DNA of 64,000 nucleotides from Candidatus Altimarinota bacterium (GTDB lineage Bacteria > Patescibacteriota > Gracilibacteria > BD1-5 > UBA6164). Below the pieces are notes generated by a model, which was given only the letters and a program-made list of their open reading frames with translations, did no database searches and was not told the origin of the DNA. How positions within the stretch are numbered: the stretch's first letter is position 1; each line of letters opens with the position of its first letter. The stretch lies in NCBI GenBank assembly GCA_013350285.1, contig JAAXWG010000002.1:62001-126000 (forward strand), in the 5' to 3' direction. This document shows positions 42,161-50,821 of the stretch, piece by piece. The position numbers and the translations under genes are program-made.

Positions 42161-42695
42161 CTTTCCATCATAAAAAATAAGCAATAGTATTTGCTACAAG
42201 GCTTGAAAGTGGTCAAATAAAAACAATAAATATAATTCCAAAAAATGTCGGAATATAAAAAGGAGTCATACACACCAAACTTCCTATAACATAATCAATC
42301 CCATCAATAACAGGCCAAGCTTCTCATGGTTTTATTCCTACTTTTCTTTTTACAAAGCTTTTTACTATATCTCAAAACAAAGCTCAAAATCCTTGAAAAA
42401 AACCTATTGAAAGAGCAACAGGAAAAGAATAAACTATATGATAATAAGAAAAAACAACTCCTCTAAAAAATAAAAAATCTGTCAAAAAATACTGTAAAAT
42501 ACTCATTATTATTGCAATGAGTATTCAAACAACAAGTCCCCTATAAGTTTTATTTTTTCATAAATATTTTTCAGATATTGGAGCTTTCCAATCACTAAAA
42601 AAAATTATATTTTTTGCTACGACAGGAGCTCCATTTGCAAAAAATGTCGGTAAGAAAAAATAAGCAAGAAAAAATAAATAAGCAATGATTTGCAT
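42147..42695 (-). CDS. carS: CDP-archaeol synthase (CarS)-like cytidylyltransferase
   Basis: A 182-residue membrane protein with five to six helices. FFANGAPVVAKNIIFFS, the activation segment KYLGKNKTYRGLVVGILIAI, and FGDIVKSFVKRKVGIKPGEA with PVIDGIDYVIGSLV match the CarS/DUF46 family. This family is related to bacterial CdsA but smaller and best known from archaeal lipid synthesis. Here, with pgpA and pgsA in one overlapping operon, it likely makes the CDP-lipid used by PgsA. The lipid substrate (diacyl or ether) is unknown. Confidence 0.82.
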
Positions 42696-42728
42696 TTTTT
42701 ATAAACACTTTTTTACAAAATAAATCTC

Positions 42729-43484
42729 CTATTTTATATCTCATTTTTCAACTATATCCAGAAGCAAAACTTTTCCATTTTTTATAATTTTTAGTTTTGC
42801 ATACATTCCTCATTTTCTTATTTTTTCTTCAAGAGGAATTCCTGTCCCTTCACTTACAAAAAACTTGTCAGCACTGAGTGCTCTAAAAGTCAAAAATTTT
42901 TCACATATTCATACATCTTCTATCACTCATTTTTGGTTTCCATCTATTTTTCATAATTCATCTACGATAGTTATATAACTAAGAAATTTAGAATTATTAT
43001 TTGTATAAAAAGAAACCCTCTGTCATGAAAAATATGTTTCTTTTTTATTTTCAATTTCACTACACCAATCTTGAGCATATATATATTCCTGATTATTATC
43101 TCCTCTTATTTTTATATTTCTAGAAGATTGAACTGAAGGATTTTCTATCTCTATAAAATCCCCTTCTTTTGGTTTTTCTGTAAGTATTTTTTCTACTCAA
43201 ATAATCAGATTATTTACTTGATTTGGTATGATATAAAAAGAGGAGCTAGCATAGCCAAGTGGTAAAGATATTTTTTGTATTTCTGTTGCTTGTATTTCGT
43301 TTAATTTTAATTTATAAGCAATATTAACATAATCTCCACGAAAAATATCCACAGGATCATATCCTGTTACTTCTATATAAGCAGTCTTTCAAGTAGTTTT
43401 TATGTACTCATAATTTCCTATAACTCAAAAGAGAATAAAAATTTGAAAAAGTACAAAAAGAAGAAAAATATTTATTTTTTTCAT
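42729..43484 (-). CDS. GDYXXLXY-domain membrane protein
   Basis: 251 residues. An N-terminal membrane helix (INIFLLFVLFQIFILFGVIG) precedes VTGYDPVDIFRGDYVNIAYK, the D-P-x-D-x-x-R-G-D-Y motif that names the GDYXXLXY family. The second half repeats a similar beta unit (SEGTGIPLEEKIRKGGMYAK). This family commonly sits next to a DUF2157 protein, as it does here (10 bp). The function is unknown. Confidence 0.85.
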
Positions 43485-43493
43485 AATCAAAAA

Positions 43494-44708
43494 TTATTGG
43501 TTAATATTTTTTAAAACTCTTCTTCTGATAGATTCAGACAACCATCCAACTCCAAGACATACAATTCCTCAAGTAATAAAAACAATTGCTCATTCCATCT
43601 TACTATTTTCCAAAAATGCAAAATATCTTCCTATAAGATAAATAGCAAAAAATATCATAGAAAGATTTATATATCCTGCTTTTTCTTTTTTTATTCACAA
43701 AAATACAAAAACTCAAACTATAGCAAGGTAAACGAGGTTCATCCCTACAACATAAAAATATCCCCAAAAATCAACAAAAATCATTCATTGAGGCTCAAGT
43801 CCATTATATTGTTGTCTTGTTAAGCTTGTATTAAAATAAGCAAAAAATATCAAAGCAAGAACTATAATACTTCCAAGATAAAAAGGTAAATCTCTATCAA
43901 TTTCAATTTTTTTGTTTTGAATATTTGATATTCCTACTCAAAAAACTCATAATACAAGAAAAATAAGAGTTATGATAAGAATATTTATATTAAATTCTCA
44001 GTAATTTCCATACATCCAGAAACTTTTGAAAGTAAAGGCAAAAAGTCCTCAAAGAAGTCAAACAATTCCAAGAGCAGAACCTACGAGTCAAAATTGTTTA
44101 TAATCAAATTTTTCATAATATCTCACAAGAGAGAGATTAAAGAAGCTTATCACAACAAATAAAAGTGCTATAAGAAATCAAGAAAGAGTGTAATTTTCTC
44201 AAATATAGGAAAAGATAAATGCATAGACCAAAACAAGACCAAGAGAAAAAATAGAAGTATATCTCGTATAAAAAGCAAGAGGAATGACTCAAATCATCCA
44301 AAGTAAAAGTGCTGAGGAATAATTTCCTCCTACATTGTATATTTGTCCGAGAAGAAATATAGCAACTCCATAGCTTATACTTCAGAGAAAAATAAGTGAG
44401 TGTCCTGTTTTTTTAAATCATTCTTTTTTGTATGCAAAATAATATCAAACTCCATAAAATAAGAGAGTGATAGCAATAATAAATATTGTTTTTACAAGAC
44501 TTGTAAAATTACTCCAATTTGATGCAATAAGTAAAATAAGCCCAAGACCAATAGCAATTGCTCCTATTGTCATAAATATCATCATAAATCTTCCTCCTCT
44601 ATTTTCTCGTGAATCTTTTTGATACCAAGCCTCTATATTTTGTGCTATTTTCTCATCTATGATATTGTCTTTGATAAGCTTTTTCAGGTCGATTTTTATT
44701 TCGCTCAT
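43494..44708 (-). CDS. DUF2157-family membrane protein
   Basis: 404 residues. The cytoplasmic N-terminus (IDEKIAQNIEAWYQKDSREN) matches the DUF2157 start, followed by about twelve hydrophobic helices, the first being FMTIGAIAIGLGLILLIASN. The ATG at 44708 (MSEIKIDLKK) is preferred over an in-frame ATG 30 bp earlier because it matches the domain start. It pairs with the GDYXXLXY gene. The role is not established. Confidence 0.85.
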
Positions 44709-45243
44709 AAAAAAGTATTTAATAAATAATAATCCCATTATAAGCTTTTATTCTCTTTTTCAAATTTAAAAGTTGAAAAGAGAAAGTGAAAAATATTTTT
44801 GACAAATGTTATTTTTTGTAAATTTTAATAATTTATTATGAGCTTTCTCCTCGTGTCATTCCTGCGAAGGCTTAAATCATTATATAAAAAAAGGACTTTG
44901 TCTATTTTAATAGATTCCTAGCTTCCTAGGAATGACAAAAAAACAAAAGTAGAAATTTATTATGGGTTTTCTCCTCGTGTCATTCCTGCGAAGGCAGGAA
45001 TCTATAAGATTAAATCATTATATAAAAAAAGGACTTTGTCTATTTTAATAGATTCCTAGCTTCCTAGGAATGACAAAAAAACAAAAGTAGAAATTTATTA
45101 TGGGTTTTCTCCTCGTGTCATTCCTCTGCACTCGTTCCGAGTATAAACTCCAGCAGGAATCTATTTTTTTATTCCTTATAAAAATCATAAAAATGGAATT
45201 ACTTTTTTATAGATTCCTAGCTTCCTAGGAATGACAAAAAAAA
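44709..45243. repeat. tandem palindromic elements alternating with decayed CRISPR repeats
   Basis: No gene. Three palindromic units with ends GTCATTCC and GGAATGAC lie at 44855-44936, 44979-45074 and 45117-45235. Between and after them are 27-nt fragments of the CRISPR repeat (44944-44970, 45082-45108) and the partial repeat 45244-45274. A still more decayed piece lies at 44834-44850. The fragments have lost the TCTAC arm (AAAAC instead), so the crRNA stem cannot form. The interior of the units varies in length, and unit 3 has a different insert. Confidence 0.8.
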
Positions 45244-45779
45244 CAAAAGTAGAAATTTATTATGGGTTTTAAATACTCAAAATAAGAGTTTAAAAAACTC
45301 AATCTACAAAAGTAGAAATTTATTATGGGTTTTAAATATTCCTTAAAATAGAGCTAAGAAAAACAATCTACAAAAGTAGAAATTTATTATGGGTTTTAAA
45401 TAACTGAAGAGGAACATATAAAACAATATCTACAAAAGTAGAAATTTATTATGGGTTTTAAATTGACAAGTATTCTCAAAAAGAATAGCTATCTACAAAA
45501 GTAGAAATTTATTATGGGTTTTAAATTGAGATAATTTAATTTCTATTATTCCTATCTACAAAAGTAGAAATTTATTATGGGTTTTAAATTTATTCTGCTT
45601 GATTTATTTCATTAGAATCTACAAAAGTAGAAATTTATTATGGGTTTTAAATAAAAATATAAATATTTAATATTATCTCACATCTACAAAAGTAGAAATT
45701 TATTATGGGTTTTAAATTATTACAGATTGAGAAGAGTATATTAATCTACAAAAGTAGAAATTTATTATGGGTTTTAAAG
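45244..45779 (-). CRISPR. type V-A-like CRISPR array, eight spacers
   Basis: Eight 36-nt repeats at 45302, 45366, 45428, 45491, 45554, 45617, 45682 and 45744, plus a truncated one at 45244-45274. On the minus strand they read ATTTAAAACCCATAAT then AAATTTCTACTTTTGTAGAT, with the Cas12a-type stem TCTAC/GTAGA and a TTTT loop at the 3' end. Spacers are 26-29 nt. Transcription on the minus strand, as for the effector gene, puts the leader at 45780-46008. The leader-proximal repeat differs only in its first base. Repeats are identical within the array; decay is confined to the far end. Confidence 0.97.
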
Positions 45780-46008
45780 GGCGATTTTTTGTAGAATAAG
45801 CCAAGAAGATACAAATAATTTATCTTGCAAAATTATGACTTTTGGCTTATTCATAGGTTTGTCTAAAAATTAAGACTTAGGTTTACATTTTTTAAAAAAA
45901 CACACAACGGAACTTCCACTTTTAATAATTTTTTATTAAAAGTTTTAGATTATTTTAAAGAGCTTTTTGTATAAAAGTATAGTATAAAAAATAGACAAAA
46001 AAGCAAAT
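45780..46008 (-). promoter_or_regulatory. probable CRISPR leader
   Basis: A 229-bp gene-free AT-rich stretch adjoining the intact end of the array. It contains an 11-bp inverted repeat GAATAAGCCAA (45794-45804) / TTGGCTTATTC (45842-45852), the first arm only 14 bp from the first repeat. I cannot mark a promoter with confidence. Confidence 0.6.
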
Positions 46009-46359
46009 TTATTTTGCCTCTTCCTTATTTTTGTAATCTACAATTTTTTGGATCAAATCATAGGGAATTTTTTTATCCAAAGAAAACTGAATAGTTCATT
46101 TTGAAATTTTGAAATCTTGTAAATCTGACTTAAATTTTTCTATGGTTTTTGGTCATGGAAAAAATCAAATATGGTCTTTAAAAGCTCCAAAATGCACAAA
46201 GTTTTTTCATTTGTGTTTAAAAGTAGGAATTCAGTAATTTATGCTTTGTGTAAGTTGTGGATTTGTCTCACTAATCAGTTTTTTGATATTTTCAAGAATT
46301 ATTTGAATATCTTGTGGAAACTGGGAAATATAATCTTGTATAGTTTGTGGGGTTTGCAT
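46009..46359 (-). CDS. DUF1801-family protein, copy 1
   Basis: 116 residues. TPQTIQDYISQFPQDIQIIL, QLTQSINYGIPTFKHKGKNF, VHFGAFKDHIGFFPGPKTIE and SKGTIQFSLDKKIPYDLIQK match the DUF1801/YdhG frataxin-like fold. The biochemical role is not established. It lies between the CRISPR leader and a second DUF1801 gene (6 bp gap). Confidence 0.85.
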
Positions 46360-46365
46360 AAAATT

Positions 46366-46761
46366 TTATTTAATATTTATTTCAAGCCAATCTTTTAGGA
46401 TTTCCTTAATTTTTTCAGAGTTTTTTAGCACTTTTTCTTTGTTTTCAAAGCTCATATATCCTCTGATATCTGAACTCCAATAAATAAAATCTGAGTGTTT
46501 GTCATATACTGGACTTCCCTTTTTGTTTTCTTTGATAGATGCTCAAAAGTGCAAAATAAGTTTCACGATATGTTCTTTGTTTAGCACATTAAAAGTTATT
46601 CTATCAAGTCAATTATATTCATAATTTGGAGCATTCCATTTGATATTTTCTCATAAATTTTGCTTTGTTTCCAAAATAAGTTTTCTCAAAGTTTCAATGA
46701 TTTCTTTTTGTTCTGGTTCAAGAGAATCAAGGAAATTTTGGAGAGTTTTATATTTTTGCAT
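46366..46761 (-). CDS. DUF1801-family protein, copy 2
   Basis: 131 residues. MQKYKTLQNFLDSLEPEQKE, GENIKWNAPNYEYNGLDRIT and KEHIVKLILHFGASIKENKK follow the DUF1801 pattern; it shares the fold but only low identity with copy 1. Its start codon lies 25 bp downstream of a lone CRISPR repeat (46787-46822), which would therefore be in its mRNA leader. It is the first gene downstream of the CRISPR effector on the minus strand (about 200 bp). Confidence 0.82.
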
Positions 46762-46786
46762 TTGTTTGGAGGTTAGAGAGGTATAT

Positions 46787-46822
46787 ATCTACAAAAGTAG
46801 AAATTTATTATTGGTTTTCAAT
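46787..46822 (-). repeat. orphan CRISPR repeat
   Basis: Minus-strand reading ATTGAAAACCAATAAT then AAATTTCTACTTTTGTAGAT. This is the 36-nt array repeat with only two changes, both outside the hairpin, so the crRNA handle is intact. No second repeat flanks it. The sequence after the handle is ATATATACCTCTCTAACCTC, then the DUF1801 start. Confidence 0.93.
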
Positions 46823-46965
46823 ATTAATTTATTTTTTAATTTTTATTTATGAAAATTGAAGTTTGAGAAAATTTTTCTAAAATTTTAGCAAAATTGCCTC
46901 AAAAACACAAAATAATAATAAGTTATCTAATAGTTTTTATGTATTACTTGATGATTATTTTTATT

Positions 46966-49900
46966 TTACTTAATTTTTCATCAAATATTATAAGATCCAT
47001 TATCATCTCAATTTTTAATTAAATCTAAATTTAGTCATTCTTTTTTATTGTTCTTAATATTTATTGAATTATCTTTTCAAGAAACAAATCAGCATTCTTT
47101 ACAAGTTATTACATTGTTTTCTCTCTTAATATGTTTTTTTCATCATTTTCAGCAGATAGGACACTTTGAACTTGTAAACTTTGGGCTTATAAAATAAATA
47201 ACTCAAAATTGTTGATATTGGTATTTGTATTTTTCTTTCAATAAATCTGTATAATTTCTTACATTTCAAAAACTTGGAACTAAATGTAAAATTCATTTTT
47301 CAACAGAAATTTTAAATAATTTTTTAAATAACTGCATTTCAAAAAAATGGTAAGTTCAAACTCAAGCTAAAGCCAAATTATCTTGTTTTTTTAAATCCAT
47401 TTCTTCATCAATTTTGGAATTTAGTATTGAATCTCAAGATAATCAATCTTTTGAAAAATACCAAGCATTTGATAAATCTTCAATTGCAATTTTTACTTTA
47501 TAATCATATTCTTTCATTAAATGAACTATTACTCAAATTATATTTGCAACAACTCATTTTTTCAAATCTTCACTTGCATCAAGTTCAGTTGTTAGTTTCA
47601 TTAAATTTTGTTTTTCTCATTCTGATAAAGTTTTATTATTTTTCAATTTTTCATAATTTTCAAACATTTCTTCAAAAATATTCATCGGTAAGTCTTCAAA
47701 ATGATGTCACTCTTTATATGGTGTTATTAACTCTTTTATATTATTTTGTCTTTCTTCTTTTGTTTTATATTTATTTAAAAAACTTAAAACTCATTCTTCA
47801 TTGGAAGACATTTGATATTGAAGTTTTCTAATATAAGCTAACTGCTTTAATTTTACATTTTGCTTATTCGTTCAAGTTAGATTTCAATTTTCATCTTTTG
47901 CTTCAAATAAAGATAAATCAACTAAATATTTATTTCATTCTTTGTCTGACTCAACTTTTAAATTTGTTAAATCCAAAATTCATTCTGTTCTATTATTTTT
48001 ATATTCCCAATTTTTAGAATTATCATTAAAATGTTTTGTATAAATATCAAAGTTTTGAATAACTCATTTTTTATTTGTAATACACAAAGTTGCAAGTTGT
48101 TTAATTCATCTATCAATTCAAAAAATATAATAATCTTCTAAACTATCAAAATATGGATTTACTTTTTCTTTGTTAAATTTTTGAACTGATTCATTTTGTT
48201 TTGTTTGATCTATTGAAATTTTATTTTGTTCTTTTCTTGTTGTGTAATCATTGTTTTGTGGAATATACTCAACTCAAATATTTGCAAGTAATTGTAATCT
48301 TCAAAAACGATTTATAATTCAAGATTTGTTTGGTTTTAAATTTTCTTCATTTGGTTGTCTATAAAATATACTAAACTCTGGATGTATTCTATATCAATCT
48401 CATAAAAATACTTTTTCAAAATTTTTTGTAAAGTCATTTTTATTTTCCTCTTTTTTGCTAGAAATATCTTGATTTATCAATGGAAATAATAAACAATCTT
48501 CTTTATGTATTAAATTCTCTAAATTTTCTTTTGAAATAGAGGTTTCTATTAATTTATATCATTTTTTATCAACTTCTTTTTCAATCTTTTCATAAGTATC
48601 ACAATTATCAAAATTCCATCAAAAATCTTTCCAATTTTGTTCTACTGCAATTTGAGAATTTATTAAAGAATGTTTCAAATGTTTCAAAAACTCTTCTTTA
48701 TATCAAACCCATTTTTCATTTTCATCATATATTGAAACTTCTCTATGTTTATATTGAAAATATCAATGAAATTTCTTTGAATCTTCTCATAAAGGATTTT
48801 TTATAAATTTATTGAGTGCTTTTGATGTAAAAGAATTTATTTCAAAAACTTTATATTCTCAATTTCATAAATTATTTTTTATTTTTTCTCTTGTATCTTT
48901 TCCGTTAAGTTTTAGAGTTAAAATATATTTGTCTTGATTTTTATCTTCAATTATTATTCAATAGTCAGTAATTTTATTTAGTTCATTTTCTTCTTTTAAT
49001 CATTCCCTTATTGAAGCCAAAGTTCTTCAAATAAAACTTGCTATTCAAATATGAGAATCCTTTTTATCAACTAACTTTTGTGTTAAATTTCTATATTTAT
49101 CAATTTTATTTTTTTGTTGTCATCTTAGAAGTCATAAAGATTGCTTTGATTTTGTAAAACTATCAAATATATTTAGAATATTTTGTTCTTTAGTATCTAA
49201 ATTTTTAAAATACTTTTTTTGTAAGTCTTTAATATTTTTTCTTTCATCGGTGTTTAAATTTAAGTATTTTATAATATTTTCAACTTCATTTTTTTTATTA
49301 TTTTTTTCTATTTCATCTGATAATTCTAAGAAAGTTTCTTTAATACTATCAATAATTTCTTTTTCATTATTTGGTTTTCAATACTCTATTGTTGCTAAAT
49401 TTTCAGCAATAAAAAGTAAATTTGCATATAAATTAAAACTTGAATTTCAAACATTTATATTAAAATTATCATTTAAGTATTTTTCACAAACATTTTTTGG
49501 AAAATCAACATCTCTTTTTAGACTTCTTGCTAAATTTTCCCAAGAATAATCAAAAGCTGATTTAATAGGATATTTTTCAAGTGAAAATTTTTCTTTATCT
49601 TTGCATTCAAGATAATCTTTTCAAATATCAACAGATTTTCAAAGTAAATCAAATTTATTTAAAATATCTTCATATTTTAAATTATAATTCTTCTCTAAAT
49701 ATTTAGATAAATTATATTTTACCGAAAAAGGAATTGTTTTTGGTTTAAAAAGTTGTATTAACTCAATAGAGTAAGGATTTTTTGAATTATTTAATAAATA
49801 TATTTTTTCTTTTGAATCTTGTTTTAAATAATTTTTTATATCCTCTTCGCTTTTCTTTAAAAACTCTATTATTCATAAATCTTTAATTCATTCTTTGATT

Positions 49901-50733
49901 TCTTTATCAAAATTATTTGGTTTTTGAACTGCTGTATAATAGTTTAAACTAACTTTTCAATAAGGAACTTGACTTCAATTTGCTTCAAAGTATTCTCTAA
50001 TTTCTTTTCATAAATCAAGCAAATCATTAATTTCTTTATTATTTTCATTTCAAGAAAAATCATTCACTCTTTTAATATCTCAAGAATTTTCTTTTTTTCA
50101 TGTTTCAAATTGTATAGATTTATTAAATAAAGGTTGTAAATATTCTTCACTTATTTTTAACAGTTGTAAAAATACTTTTCTAAAATCTATTAAATCAGGT
50201 TTTGTATGAGAACTATTATTTGGATTATTAACAGCATTTAGATATTGTTCTAATTTTGGTTTAAAAACATTTATTAAATAATCACTTCTTGAAATGATAT
50301 TTCACCAATAATTTATTATTAATTCTTTATTATATCTTAATGATGACAACTTAATTTGATTAGCTTGTGGTTGTTTAACTCATTTTTTATCTTTCTTAAA
50401 AGCATCAAATTTTGCTTTTCTTGCAAGTATTTTATAATAATCTTTATTTACAGATATTAAATCATATCTTTCATACATATTCTTCCAGTCTCATAACTGA
50501 TTTTCTAATCAAGAAATAAACTGATTTATTTTATCAATCAATTCTTTTCTAGTATCAAATTTTGATTTATCTTTTGAGTTTACCTCTTTTTTTATATTCT
50601 CAAAAGATTTATTTACTAAATCACTAAATTCTATATGAGTTTTTAATTCTCATTTTTTATTTGGTTGGGTAAGCCCAAACCTCACAGTTTTCCTAACCTC
50701 ATACAAATTTTGAATATTTTTACAACTTTCCAT
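46966..50733 (-). CDS. cas12a2: type V CRISPR effector, Cas12a2-like RuvC nuclease
   Basis: 1255 residues. The N-terminus NLYEVRKTVRFGLTQ matches the Cas12a/Cas12a2 start. RuvC-I is YYIFGIDRGIKQLATL (Asp874), RuvC-II KVKIAIEDLSNAWYF (Glu1085), RuvC-III IKNGDDNGSYNIG (Asp1243). Between II and III is a zinc ribbon: CPICGK (Cys1191, Cys1194) and TCKECGF (Cys1211, Cys1214). Gaps of 211 and 158 residues fit Cas12a2 (215 and 150 in the Sulfuricurvum protein, from memory) and not Cas12a (about 85-93 and 250-270). The family uses V-A-type crRNAs; RNA recognition triggers collateral cutting of RNA and DNA. UGA is a frequent Gly codon, so the gene is adapted to this host. The start ATG directly follows a terminator-like hairpin. 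Confidence 0.88.
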
Positions 50734-50738
50734 AATAA

Positions 50739-50781
50739 AAAAGATTATGAAATAAACTATCGTATCATAATCTTTTTTATT
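50739..50781 (-). terminator. terminator between miaB and the CRISPR effector
   Basis: AAAAAAGATTATGA / TCATAATCTTTTTT (14-bp arms) with a 14-nt loop and, on the minus strand, T6. Its end lies only 5 bp from the effector ATG, so it may also act on effector expression. Confidence 0.8.
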
Positions 50782-50821
50782 TAAAAATCCAAGTTATTTA
50801 TACATTTTCCAAATACAAGCT

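Noticed and set aside
44799-44830. TTGACA with a weak TTTAAT downstream, as a plus-strand promoter into the CRISPR trailer
   Set aside because: The spacing is poor and no plus-strand gene follows.
46850-47022. Plus-strand ORF of 57 residues (MKIEVGENFSKILAKLPQKH and a hydrophobic end) overlapping the effector 3' end
   Set aside because: No promoter or family is seen, it overlaps the effector antisense by 57 bp, and AT-rich sequence readily gives such hydrophobic readings.
46966-50733. Classical Cas12a (Cpf1)
   Set aside because: The distances between RuvC motifs and the zinc ribbon in place of the Nuc domain do not fit, although the repeat type and the N-terminus are shared.
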